From the NCBI GenBank assembly GCA_964496575.1, contig CAZCAC010000027.1, forward strand, positions 17,131-81,130: DNA of 64,000 nt. The letters are read 5' to 3'. The position numbers and the translations under genes were made by a program. The notes below the pieces were generated by a model that did not search any database, was not told the DNA's origin, and saw only the letters and a program-made list of their open reading frames with translations. The stretch comes from CAZCAC01 sp964496575 (GTDB lineage Bacteria; Planctomycetota; UBA1135; GCA-002686595). Shown one piece after another: positions 16,277 through 24,901 of the stretch (position 1 is its first letter; each line of letters begins with the position of its first letter).

Positions 16277-17308
16277 ATGAGGAAAGTCGTCATCCACCGC
16301 GCGGGAGGTCACGATCGCCTGGAGGTGGAGGAACACCCCGATCCGACGCCGGGAGCCGGCGAGGTCCTGATCGAGGTCGAGGGGATCGGCGTCAACTTCG
16401 CCGACGTGGTGGTGCGGCTGGGTTTGTACGCCTCGGCGAAGGAGTACGTGGGTTGGCCGGTCACCCCCGGCTTCGAGGTCGCCGGGCGGATCGCCGCGCT
16501 CGGGGAAGGAGTCGGCTCGGTCGAGGTCGGTGATCCCGTGATCGGCCTGACCCGCTTCGGCGGATACGCGGAGAAGGTCAACGTCCCGGTCCACCAGGTA
16601 TTCCCGATCCCCGGGGGGGTCGCCGTGACCGAGGCGGCGGCCTTCTCCGTGGTCTTTCTCACCGCCTGGTACGCGCTGTCACGACTGTGCCGGCTGGAGC
16701 GCGGGGCGACGGTGCTGGTCCACTCCGCGGCGGGCGGGGTGGGGGGAGCGCTACTGCAGCTCGCGGCGATCGCCGAGCTGCGTGCGATCGGCGTGGTCGG
16801 TGGTTCCCACAAGGTCGAGGGCGCGCGAGCGCTCGGCGCCGTCGAGGTGATCGACAAGAGCGTGGACGATCTGTGGCGGACCGCCGAGTCTCTCGCCCCC
16901 GGAGGATACGCGGCGATCTTCGATGCGAACGGCGTCTCCACCTTGAAGCAGAGCTACGCGCACCTCGCGCCCGAAGGGCGGCTCGTCGTGTACGGCTTCC
17001 ACTCGATGTTCTCGAAACGTGGAGGGCGGACGAACCCGCTGCGCCTCTTGTGGGGCTGGCTGCGCACCCCGCGCTTCAACCCCTTCGACATGTCCCAGCG
17101 AAACCGAAGCGTGCTGGCGTTCAACCTCTCCTATCTCTTCGATCAACGCGAGGTTCTGTCGGAGGCGATGGGGGAGCTGCTCGGTCACGTATCCGCGGGG
17201 CGGCTGGTGGCGCCGAAGGTCTCGGAGTATTCACTGGGTGACGTCGCCCGGGCGCACGCCGATCTGGAATCGGGGCGGACCGTCGGCAAGCTGGTGCTGG
17301 TACCGTGA
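16277..17308 (+). CDS. Zinc-free MDR-family oxidoreductase (VAT-1/quinone reductase-like)
   Basis: The 343-residue medium-chain dehydrogenase/reductase has an N-terminal GroES-like domain (Gly-x-Asn-Phe-Ala-Asp) and a Rossmann domain with Ala-Ala-Gly-Gly-Val-Gly. It lacks the zinc cysteine cluster of alcohol dehydrogenases. The C-terminal Pro-Arg-Phe-Asn-Pro-Phe-Asp-Met and Asn-Arg-Ser-Val-Leu-Ala-Phe-Asn-Leu-Ser sequence is characteristic of the VAT-1-like branch. It probably reduces quinones or enones with NADPH. ATG 16277 begins the conserved sequence; the upstream part of the open frame overlaps the divergent promoter region. Confidence 0.9.
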   Translation: MRKVVIHRAGGHDRLEVEEHPDPTPGAGEVLIEVEGIGVNFADVVVRLGLYASAKEYVGWPVTPGFEVAGRIAALGEGVGSVEVGDPVIGLTRFGGYAEKVNVPVHQVFPIPGGVAVTEAAAFSVVFLTAWYALSRLCRLERGATVLVHSAAGGVGGALLQLAAIAELRAIGVVGGSHKVEGARALGAVEVIDKSVDDLWRTAESLAPGGYAAIFDANGVSTLKQSYAHLAPEGRLVVYGFHSMFSKRGGRTNPLRLLWGWLRTPRFNPFDMSQRNRSVLAFNLSYLFDQREVLSEAMGELLGHVSAGRLVAPKVSEYSLGDVARAHADLESGRTVGKLVLVP

Positions 17309-17381
17309 ATGAAGCGAGGGTGGAGGCCCGCTGATCGATCCTCGTATTTCTACCGGGTCGGGCGCTTCGGCTTCTACGGGG

Positions 17382-17421
17382 GAGCCCGACGACTTTTTCG
17401 GGGAACGGGCCTTTCGGGCTC
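17382..17421 (+). terminator. Possible hairpin after the VAT-1-like gene
   Basis: GAGCCCGA (17382-17389) and TCGGGCTC (17414-17421) can pair, and a nested CCCGA/TCGGG with a T-rich loop lies inside. The rest of 17309-17580 shows no gene and presumably holds the promoter of the next gene. Confidence 0.3.
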
Positions 17422-17580
17422 GATCTTCGGGAGAGCGGATGGCCGACCGCGATCTCCGGTGCTGCAATGGAGAAGGACGCGCGCCTCACCCCGCCACCCC
17501 GTTGCGGGTCCCGGCGCGATCCAGACGACACGCTTCGAGAACTCACCCCCAGACCGTCAGTTGGAGAAACAGTCAAGCAA

Positions 17581-18705
17581 ATGAGAACACAGCAGAGATT
17601 CGCCGTACGTGGTCTTCTGGCCTCGTTGAGCCTCGTGATCGGAACCGGTGTGGCCGCCGCGCAGGTGACCTACGTCGACGCCGACACCATGAACCAGCCC
17701 GCGACGACGAACACCACCTTCGCCGACGGCTCCGCGTTCACGCCTCCTACGACGACGGGCACGGTGCCCGCCGACAACCAGTTCTGGGAGCGCACCGGGT
17801 ACGCGAACGACTCCGACATCATCGCCGCGAGCGGCGGATCGGACGTCGTGGAGAACTTGCGGACGACGATGTCGGGACTGACCCCGAGCGTAGACTACGA
17901 GGTCTTCGTCTACTACTGGTGGGCCGACACCTACGGCAACGGAGAGTGGGACATCAGCGCCGGTCTGACTGAGGCCGGCATGGTCGACTACCTGTACACC
18001 GACGGCTCTGCTATCCCGGATCCGACGACTCACTTCACAGATCCCACCGTCATGGTCGTGGAGGGCAACCGGGACATGTACGAGCTCTCCCTCGGAACCA
18101 CGACCGCCAGCGCCACGGGCACGATCGACGTCTACATCGGCGACTACGCGGGCAACGACGACCGCACCTGGTACGACGGCGTTGGCTACAAGGCGGCCGG
18201 CCCGGGCGGACCCGGCACGCCCTTCTGCTTCGGCAATACTGCCGCTGGCAACCCGTGCCCCTGCGGCAACGACAACGACGGCTCCGACCCGCTCGGCGCG
18301 GGCTGTCAGCACGACGACTCGGTAGCGGGCGCCCGCCTCGGCGCCAGTGGCGTGGCCAGCGTCACCGCCGACACGCTGCTCTTCGAGGGGCATCGCGGTC
18401 CGGTCAGCAACTCGAGCATGTTCTTCCAGGCCAACAACAACCAGGACGGCGCCGGCCTCTTCCTCGGCGACGGCATCCGCTGCGCCGGTGGTGGCCTGAT
18501 CCGCCTGAAGGTCAAGTTGACCGACGCGACCGGCTACGCCGACTCGAGCCCGATGGTGGTCACCACCCGCTCGGCGAGCTTCGGCCACCCCATCACGGCC
18601 GGCGAGACGCTGTACTACCAGTGGTGGTTCCGCGACGTGAACGGCTCGCCTTGCGGCACCGAGAGCAGCACCTCGAACGGCTACATGATCACCTGGGCTC
18701 CGTGA
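17581..18705 (+). CDS. Exported protein: YVDAD module plus C-terminal CFG domain
   Basis: The 374-residue protein has a signal peptide (residues 1-27, ending Ala-Ala-Ala). Residues 29-205 form a module starting Val-Thr-Tyr-Val-Asp-Ala-Asp and ending Asn-Asp-Asp-Arg-Thr-Trp-Tyr-Asp-Gly-Val-Gly. The same module occurs inside the next gene. Its aromatic/Gly pattern suggests a beta-sandwich, and I do not recognise it. Residues 215-374 are the CFG domain in the longer GlyAspGlyIleArgCys variant with Tyr-Tyr-Gln-Trp-Trp-Phe. ATG 17581 begins the signal; the open frame extends upstream without a second signal. It is probably surface or extracellular. A strong hairpin follows the stop. Confidence 0.9.
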   Translation: MRTQQRFAVRGLLASLSLVIGTGVAAAQVTYVDADTMNQPATTNTTFADGSAFTPPTTTGTVPADNQFWERTGYANDSDIIAASGGSDVVENLRTTMSGLTPSVDYEVFVYYWWADTYGNGEWDISAGLTEAGMVDYLYTDGSAIPDPTTHFTDPTVMVVEGNRDMYELSLGTTTASATGTIDVYIGDYAGNDDRTWYDGVGYKAAGPGGPGTPFCFGNTAAGNPCPCGNDNDGSDPLGAGCQHDDSVAGARLGASGVASVTADTLLFEGHRGPVSNSSMFFQANNNQDGAGLFLGDGIRCAGGGLIRLKVKLTDATGYADSSPMVVTTRSASFGHPITAGETLYYQWWFRDVNGSPCGTESSTSNGYMITWAP

Positions 18706-18728
18706 TCGTCAGCTGAGCCGCTTCGAAT

Positions 18729-18767
18729 CCACGACGGCTGCCGCTGCACAGGTGGCAGCCGTCGTGG
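18729..18767 (+). terminator. Rho-independent-like hairpin
   Basis: CCACGACGGCTGCC (18729-18742) pairs perfectly with GGCAGCCGTCGTGG (18754-18767), a 14-base stem with an 11-base loop. It lies 24 bases after the stop of the upstream CFG-domain gene and 76 bases before the next start, separating two same-strand genes. No clear T run follows. Confidence 0.75.
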
Positions 18768-18842
18768 GTCATTCCCGATCAATACACTATCTGGATCACC
18801 AGAGACGTCCTGTCGTCAGCCCACCAGAGAGACACACCTCCG

Positions 18843-21281
18843 ATGAGAACGCCGAGATCGAACCGTATCCTCGCCCTGGCCGCCGCGACCTGCCTGCTGG
18901 CTTCCATCGCTGCCGCCGTCGACGATGTCGCCGGATCGCTCATCACCTTGACCGATACCTCGACGACTCCGAACGGCGCCTGGTGCTGGTTCCAGGACGA
19001 GCGGGTGATCATCGACGAGCACGATCCGAACAACCGACTCCTCCTGGTCTCCACGATCTCCGCGGGCTCCAGCCCCGAGAATGGCGACGTCGACCTCCAC
19101 TGGCTGAACGTCGACACCGGTGCTCAGGGAGAGTTCGAGCTGCACGATCGTCTGCAGCAGGACGATCACGACTCCGCCGCCCTGTGGATTCGTCCCGACG
19201 GGCGCTATGTCGCCTGCTACGGCAAGCACGGGAATGACGACTTCATGCGCTGGCGGATCTCCACGAACCCGCACGATCCGACGGCGTGGAGCCCGGAGCA
19301 ACTGGTCGACGCCACCGGCAGCAGCAGCGACAATGCGACCTACAACAACGTCTATCACCTCCCGAACGAGGGTGGCGGCGCGGGGAGGCTCTACGATTTC
19401 TCACGACTGGTGAACTGGAGCCCGGGCATCGTCGTGTCGTACGACCACGGCAGTTCGTGGTCCTACGCGGGCGCGCTGCTGAACGCGGGAGGGCCGAGGC
19501 CGTACGCTCGGTATTGCGGCGACGAGGAGCGCGTCCACTTCATCGTCACGAACGGACATCCCCGAGATGTCAACAACAGCATCTACCACGGCTACGTCCA
19601 GGATGGCCAGCTGTTCAGCTCCCACGGCGCGCTGCTCGATTCCAACCTGTTCGACTCGTCGGCCATCCCGCCGTCGGGCCTGACGACCGTCTTCGCGGCG
19701 AGCACGGTGGTCGACGGCACGCCGATGACCCGCTGCTGGACCGTCGACATCGAGATCGACTCCGACGGAAACCCGTACGTCGCCTTCCAGGCGCGGATCG
19801 ACCCCGGCTCCCTCAGCGGCGGGCAGGACAGCCTGGATCACCAGTACTTCTACGCCCGGTACGACGACGGCTCGAGCTCGTGGAACGTTCATTCCCTGGC
19901 CCCCGCGGGGAGGGACATCTACGCGGCGAGTCCCAACGGATCCGAGGACGACTACACGGGTCTCGTCGCGCTGGACCCGAACGATCCCGACACCCTGTAC
20001 ATCTCGACGGAGATCGATCCGCGGGACGACACGCCGCTGGCTCACTACGAGATCTTCCGCGGCCTCACCAGTGACGGCGGGGTGACCTGGGCCTGGGATC
20101 CGATCACCTGGAACTCGACGATGGAGAACGTCCGGCCGATCGTTCCCGACTGGGATGCGGAGAATACCGCGCTCCTCTGGATGCGGGGCAGCTACAACAC
20201 GTACACGAGCTGGGGCACTGAAGCGGTCGCGCTGATCTTCGAGAACGGACCCTCGGGGGAGATCACCTACATCGACGCCGATACCGGGAACCAGTCCGCG
20301 ACGACGAACACCACCTACGCCGACGGTTCGCCCTTCACGCCCTCGACGAATGGCAGCGACGCGCCCGCCGACAACACCTGGCACGAGCGAACCGGGTACG
20401 CGAACGACGGCGACGTGCTGGCCTCGAACGCCGCCTCGGACAGCCCGATGATCCGGACGACGGTCTCGGGCCTGGACGCGGGGGAGGCGTACAACGTCCA
20501 CGCGTACTACTGGGTCTCCGGAGACGGAGCGCCGTCCGGCAACGAGGGTTGGGACGTCGCCGCCGGCCTGAGTCTGGGCGGCCTGACCTCCTACCAGTGG
20601 GACGATGGCACGGAGGTCACGGATGCCGGACGGTTCGACGATATCGTCCTCGTCTCCGAGGGCAATCGGCGGCTCTTCGAGCTCGACCTCGGGATCACCA
20701 CCGCCAGCGGCGCCGGTACGATCGACGTCTTCGTCGACGACTACCCGGGCAACGACGACCGCACCTGGTACGACGGCGTCGGCACTTCCCGCTACGAGGC
20801 GGGCGTACCCTACTGCTTCGGTGATCCGGGGTCCGACACTCCCTGTCCCTGCGGCAACGACAACGACGGCAGCGTTCCCGGCTCGGGCTGCGGGAACGGC
20901 GTCTTCACCTCCGGAGCCCAGCTGACCGGCAGCGGCGTCGCCAGCCTCGGTGCAGATACGCTGGTCCTGGCCACTGCCGGCCTCGAGCCGAACAACAGCG
21001 GTCTCTACTTCCAGGCGAACAACGACCTCTCCCCCGGCAACCTCTGGGGGGACGGCCTGCAGTGCGCCGGCGGCCAGCTCAAGCGTCTCGGCGTCCGCTT
21101 CTCCGACGGCAGCGGCAACTCAGACACCTCGGGCTTCGCCCTGCCGATCTCGGTCAAGGCTGGCAACGTCCAGGCGGGGGACACCAAGTACTACCAGTGC
21201 TGGTACCGGAACCCGCAGTACTCGCCCTGCCTGAGTGACTTCAATGCGTCCAACGGCTACGCCGTGACCTGGGCTCCGTGA
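18843..21281 (+). CDS. Exported BNR/sialidase-like protein with YVDAD module and CFG domain
   Basis: The 812-residue protein has a signal peptide (1-25). Residues 35-465 resemble BNR-type (BNR_4) six-bladed propellers of exported sialidase-like or polysaccharide-active proteins, with Trp-Cys-Trp-Phe-Gln-Asp-Glu-Arg, Asp-Asp-His-Asp-Ser-Ala-Ala-Leu and Gly-Arg-Tyr-Val-Ala segments. Residues 474-650 repeat the YVDAD module of the preceding gene. Residues 657-812 are the CFG domain. The protein thus equals the upstream protein with a propeller placed in front. It is probably a secreted glycan-binding or -cleaving protein; no catalytic residues can be assigned with confidence. The stop codon forms part of a perfect hairpin shared with the convergent gene. 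Confidence 0.88.
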   Translation: MRTPRSNRILALAAATCLLASIAAAVDDVAGSLITLTDTSTTPNGAWCWFQDERVIIDEHDPNNRLLLVSTISAGSSPENGDVDLHWLNVDTGAQGEFELHDRLQQDDHDSAALWIRPDGRYVACYGKHGNDDFMRWRISTNPHDPTAWSPEQLVDATGSSSDNATYNNVYHLPNEGGGAGRLYDFSRLVNWSPGIVVSYDHGSSWSYAGALLNAGGPRPYARYCGDEERVHFIVTNGHPRDVNNSIYHGYVQDGQLFSSHGALLDSNLFDSSAIPPSGLTTVFAASTVVDGTPMTRCWTVDIEIDSDGNPYVAFQARIDPGSLSGGQDSLDHQYFYARYDDGSSSWNVHSLAPAGRDIYAASPNGSEDDYTGLVALDPNDPDTLYISTEIDPRDDTPLAHYEIFRGLTSDGGVTWAWDPITWNSTMENVRPIVPDWDAENTALLWMRGSYNTYTSWGTEAVALIFENGPSGEITYIDADTGNQSATTNTTYADGSPFTPSTNGSDAPADNTWHERTGYANDGDVLASNAASDSPMIRTTVSGLDAGEAYNVHAYYWVSGDGAPSGNEGWDVAAGLSLGGLTSYQWDDGTEVTDAGRFDDIVLVSEGNRRLFELDLGITTASGAGTIDVFVDDYPGNDDRTWYDGVGTSRYEAGVPYCFGDPGSDTPCPCGNDNDGSVPGSGCGNGVFTSGAQLTGSGVASLGADTLVLATAGLEPNNSGLYFQANNDLSPGNLWGDGLQCAGGQLKRLGVRFSDGSGNSDTSGFALPISVKAGNVQAGDTKYYQCWYRNPQYSPCLSDFNASNGYAVTWAP

Positions 21282-21300
21282 CAGTACCGTACTGTCACGG
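21276..21300. terminator. Perfect two-way hairpin containing both stop codons
   Basis: CCGTGACAGTA (21276-21286), loop CCG, and TACTGTCACGG (21290-21300) form an 11-base perfect stem. The TGA of the forward gene (21279-21281) and the TGA of the reverse gene (21295-21297 read on the minus strand) both lie inside the stem. This single element can end both convergent transcripts. Confidence 0.85.
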
Positions 21301-22284
21301 GGCCCAGACCACTTCCAGGCCATTCGACGCGTTGAAGTCGAACACTCCCAGTCCACACGGCGGGTCCTGTGTCGTCCGGTACCAGCACTGGTAGCGCTTC
21401 GTATCCCCGGGGCTGACGTTCCCCGCCTTCGCCGAGATGCCTATCGTGGTGCTGGAGGTACCCGCCGCGTCGGCGAAGCGCACCTGCAGCCGCTTCAGGG
21501 AACCGCCCGCGCACTGCAGCCCGTCCCCCCAGGCGATTCCCGGCGAGAGGTCGTTGTTCGCCTGGAAGTAGAGACCGCTGTTGTTCGGCTCGAGGTGCGT
21601 CGTGGTCAGGACCAGCGTATCCGCCGATACGCTCGCCGTGCCGCTGCCGGTGAGCTTCGCGCCCGAGGCGAAGACCCCGTTGGCGCACCCGGAACCGGGG
21701 ACGCTGCCGTCGTTGTCGTTGACGCAGGGACAAGGAGTCCCGCTGCCCGGATCGCCGAAGCAGTAGGGCACCCCACTCTGCGTGTCGTACTCGACCAGGA
21801 AGCCGGCGTTCCAGGAATAGTCGACCACCGCATCGTTCCAGTTCGGCACCTGGTGATCGAAGGTGACGTAGTCCTCGAAGCCGCCGGTGTTATTCGGTTC
21901 GCCGGGGGTGAACCACGCGGTGAGGTTCCACGGCTCACCGCTGACCCAGCGCCAGCCGCAGTCCGGCTCGGAGTAGTCGGGGGCGTTGCGGTCCTGGTAG
22001 CCGCCGAGCCAGTACTGGTTCGCGTCCGGCGAGACCACCTGCGTCCAGACGAAGGTGTTCTCCGCATCGTCCGTGATCGTGGCGAGGTGTCCCTGGACGC
22101 CGAGGTGGCTCATTCCCTCCGCCTGGACCTTGGCCTGATCCCAGGGGAGGCCGCCCGGCGTCGCCACCGCCTCGTAGAAGTGTCCGTTGGCGGGGTTGTA
22201 GACCGGGCCCTGTGCTGCGGCGGGCGTGCTTCCGAGAAGCAGGGCGCCGAGCCCGACAAGGAGGTGGAGGAGTCCGTACTTCAT
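21295..22284 (-). CDS. Exported C-type lectin-domain protein with CFG domain
   Basis: The 329-residue protein has a signal peptide (1-25, Ala-Ala-Ala-Gln). Residues 33-167 are a C-type lectin-like domain: Gly-His-Phe-Tyr, Trp-Asp-Gln-Ala, Gly-His-Leu-Ala-Thr-Ile, Tyr-Trp-Leu-Gly-Gly-Tyr, Gly-Glu-Pro-Asn-Asn and Trp-Asn-Asp. The Glu-Pro-Asn triplet and Trp-Asn-Asp are the usual Ca2+/mannose-type ligand residues, so Ca2+-dependent sugar binding is plausible. Residues 174-329 are the CFG domain. ATG 22284 starts the signal peptide; upstream residues of the open frame are not signal-like. It is divergent from uxaC, with 244 bases between them. Confidence 0.92.
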   Translation of the reverse strand: MKYGLLHLLVGLGALLLGSTPAAAQGPVYNPANGHFYEAVATPGGLPWDQAKVQAEGMSHLGVQGHLATITDDAENTFVWTQVVSPDANQYWLGGYQDRNAPDYSEPDCGWRWVSGEPWNLTAWFTPGEPNNTGGFEDYVTFDHQVPNWNDAVVDYSWNAGFLVEYDTQSGVPYCFGDPGSGTPCPCVNDNDGSVPGSGCANGVFASGAKLTGSGTASVSADTLVLTTTHLEPNNSGLYFQANNDLSPGIAWGDGLQCAGGSLKRLQVRFADAAGTSSTTIGISAKAGNVSPGDTKRYQCWYRTTQDPPCGLGVFDFNASNGLEVVWAP

Positions 22285-22528
22285 GTTCGACACCGGTTGA
22301 AGGCGTGGGCTCGAGAAGCGATCGGCGGGACTGGCCCAGGATAGCACGCTCCCGCAAACCCTGCTGAAGACCCGGCCCGCGACCCCCGAATGCGCGGAGC
22401 CCCCGTGCGCTTCGCGGTATTCCCCGTGCACTCTCGCCTGGATCCACCGGCACCTGCTAGAACAAGCGGATCACCCCCTGCCTCTCCCCCCACCACCATT
22501 CGGATCAGCGCGGCGCTGGTTCCCTGGA

Positions 22529-23959
22529 ATGTCCGCACCTTTCATCACCGAGAACTTCCTGCTCGAAAGCGACACCGCGGTGGAACTGTACCGGCGGCAC
22601 GCCGAGAAGCAGCCGATCATCGACTACCACTCCCACGTCTCGCCCGCCGAGATCGCCGCGGATCGCCGTTTCGAGAACCTGGGCCGGATCTGGCTGGAAG
22701 GGGACCACTACAAGTGGCGAGCGATGCGCGCGGCGGGGATCGACGAGCGCTTCGTCACCGGGAATGCCTCCGGCCGGGAGAAGTTCCAGCGCTGGGCGGA
22801 GACGGTGCCGAGGACGCTGCGCAATCCGCTCTACCACTGGACGCACCTCGAGCTCGTACGCTACTTCGGGATCGACGAGCTGCTCTCGCCGGAGAGCGCG
22901 GAGCGGATCTGGGGCGAGGCGGGCGAGCGTCTGGCCGAACCGGAGTTCTCCTGTCGCGGTTTGTTGAAGCAGTCCGGCGTGGAGTGGCTCTGCACCACCG
23001 ACGATCCGATTGACTCGCTCGAGGCGCACACACAGCTGGCGGGGGACACGACCTTCGACATCTCCGTCTATCCGACCTGGCGCGCCGATCGGGGGATGGC
23101 GATCGACGATCCGGTGAACTTCAATCGCTGGGTCGATGCGCTGGCCGAAGCCGCCGATGTCGAGATCGTCGAGCTCGGCATGTTCATGGAAGCGCTTCGC
23201 CGGCGCCACGACTTCTTCCACGAGTGCGGTTGTCGCCTCTCCGACCACGGCCTCGACGCGGTGTACGCCGACGACTACACCGACAGTGAGATCCACGCGA
23301 CGTTCGAGAAGGTCCGCTCCGGCGGAACGGCGAGCCCGGAGGAGGCGCGACGCTTCAAGTCCGCGATTCTGTTCGAGCTCGGCGTGCTCGACTTCGAGAA
23401 GGGCTGGGTACAGCAGTTCCACATCGGCGCCATCCGCAACCTCAACCCGCGCATGTTCGCGCGCGTGGGGCCCGATGCCGGGTTCGACTCGATCGGGGAC
23501 CCCGAGGTGGGATTGCCCCTGGCGCGGATGCTCGCTCGCCTCGACAGCGTGGAGCGGCTCGCCCCGACGATCCTCTACAACCTCAACCCGCGTGACAACC
23601 ACCTCGTGGCGGCGATGGTCGGCAACTTCCAGGACGGAAGCCGCGTGGGCAAGATGCAGTGGGGGAGCGCCTGGTGGTACCTCGATCAGAAGGACGGGAT
23701 GGAGGCGCAGCTCGACACGCTGAGCAATCTCGGCCTGCTCAGTGGTTTCGTGGGAATGCTGACCGACTCCCGCTCCTTCCTCTCCTATCCGCGGCACGAG
23801 TACTTCCGCCGGATCCTCTGCAATCGCCTCGGGGGCGAGGTCGAGCGCGGCTTGATCCCTCGCGACCTGGAGCTGGTCGGCGGGATGGTCGAGGACGTCT
23901 GCCACCACAACGCGGCGCGGTACTTCGGGCTCGGCGCGCCCGATGCGGCCGAGGATTGA
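22529..23959 (+). CDS. uxaC: Glucuronate isomerase (uronate isomerase)
   Basis: The 476-residue protein matches UxaC over full length: Ile-Asp-Tyr-His-Ser-His (His34, His36) as metal ligands, Trp-Leu-Glu-Gly-Asp-His-Tyr-Lys-Trp-Arg, Thr-Thr-Asp-Asp-Pro, His-Ile-Gly-Ala-Ile-Arg, Asn-Pro-Arg-Asp, Ser-Ala-Trp-Trp and Leu-Thr-Asp-Ser-Arg-Ser-Phe-Leu-Ser-Tyr-Pro-Arg-His-Glu-Tyr. It converts D-glucuronate to D-fructuronate (and galacturonate to tagaturonate) in the cytoplasm. It is the first of six same-strand genes, with 103 bases to the next and 30 or fewer between the rest. Nothing in the window encodes UxuA or the KDG kinase/aldolase that normally follow. Confidence 0.97.
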   Translation: MSAPFITENFLLESDTAVELYRRHAEKQPIIDYHSHVSPAEIAADRRFENLGRIWLEGDHYKWRAMRAAGIDERFVTGNASGREKFQRWAETVPRTLRNPLYHWTHLELVRYFGIDELLSPESAERIWGEAGERLAEPEFSCRGLLKQSGVEWLCTTDDPIDSLEAHTQLAGDTTFDISVYPTWRADRGMAIDDPVNFNRWVDALAEAADVEIVELGMFMEALRRRHDFFHECGCRLSDHGLDAVYADDYTDSEIHATFEKVRSGGTASPEEARRFKSAILFELGVLDFEKGWVQQFHIGAIRNLNPRMFARVGPDAGFDSIGDPEVGLPLARMLARLDSVERLAPTILYNLNPRDNHLVAAMVGNFQDGSRVGKMQWGSAWWYLDQKDGMEAQLDTLSNLGLLSGFVGMLTDSRSFLSYPRHEYFRRILCNRLGGEVERGLIPRDLELVGGMVEDVCHHNAARYFGLGAPDAAED

Positions 23960-24062
23960 GCGACTCTCGCCGGGTGCGGGTTCTCCGCCGCGAGCGCTCC
24001 GGATATCATTCCGCCTCCCCGGCCTCGGCCGGACCCCCGCAGACCCTCCTCACCCCGCTGCC

Positions 24063-24884
24063 ATGACCCGGACCCTGGAACTCTTCCGACTGCAGGGCAA
24101 GACCGCCCTGGTCACCGGCGGCGGCGGCGTGCTCGGTGCGGCGTTCTGTCGAGCGCTGGCCGAGGCGGGCGCGAAGGTCTGGGTGACCGACCTGCGCGAG
24201 GGACCGGCGCGAGAGGTGAGCGAGGCGCTCACCGCCGACGGCCTGAGCAGTGAAACGGCGACTGTCGACGTGCTCGAGCGTGCCTCCCTCGAGACCGCGC
24301 TCGCTGCGGCGGGAACCGTGGACATCCTGGTGAACTGTGCCGGCGGCAACCTCGCCGAGGCGACCACCTCGCCCGAGCGCTCCTTCTTCGACCTGCCGCT
24401 GGACGCGGTGGAGAAGGTCTTCGCGCTCAACCTCTTCGGTGGCGCGATCCTGCCCAGCCAGGTCTTCGCCCGCGCGATGGCCGATCGCGAGGAGGGCGCG
24501 GTGATCCTGAACGTCTCCTCGATGAACGCGCTGCGACCGCTGACGCGCATCCCCGGCTACTCGGCCGCAAAGGCTGCAGTGAGCAACTTCACGCAGTGGC
24601 TCGCCGTCCACCTCGCCCAGGAGTACAACCCGCGGCTGCGCGTCAACGCGATCGCGCCAGGGTTCTTCCTCACCGATCAGAACCGGTTTCTCGTCACCGA
24701 TCGCGAGACGGGCGACTGGACCCCCCGCGGCCGGAAGATCGTCGAGCACACGCCCATGGCGCGCTTCGGCGATCCGCAGGACCTCTCCGGCACCATCGTC
24801 TGGCTCTGCTCGGACGCCTCTGCCTTCGTCACCGGGATCGTCGTTCCCGTCGACGGAGGCTTCTCGGCGTTCAGCGGGGTCTGA
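24063..24884 (+). CDS. SDR oxidoreductase, probable fructuronate reductase (mannonate-forming)
   Basis: The 273-residue SDR has Thr-Gly-Gly-Gly-Gly-Val-Leu-Gly at 18-25, Asn-Cys-Ala-Gly-Gly, catalytic Ser in Asn-Val-Ser-Ser-Met, Tyr-Ser-Ala-Ala-Lys, and a long Pro-Gly-Phe-Phe-Leu-Thr-Asp-Gln-Asn-Arg loop. This form is annotated as SDR-type D-mannonate oxidoreductase when it neighbours uronate isomerase, replacing UxuB of E. coli. The expected reaction is D-fructuronate + NADH to D-mannonate. ATG 24063 starts conserved sequence; 18 bases separate its stop from the HAD gene. The substrate assignment rests on operon context. Confidence 0.82.
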   Translation: MTRTLELFRLQGKTALVTGGGGVLGAAFCRALAEAGAKVWVTDLREGPAREVSEALTADGLSSETATVDVLERASLETALAAAGTVDILVNCAGGNLAEATTSPERSFFDLPLDAVEKVFALNLFGGAILPSQVFARAMADREEGAVILNVSSMNALRPLTRIPGYSAAKAAVSNFTQWLAVHLAQEYNPRLRVNAIAPGFFLTDQNRFLVTDRETGDWTPRGRKIVEHTPMARFGDPQDLSGTIVWLCSDASAFVTGIVVPVDGGFSAFSGV

Positions 24885-24901
24885 GCAGCAACCTCTCGCG
24901 A

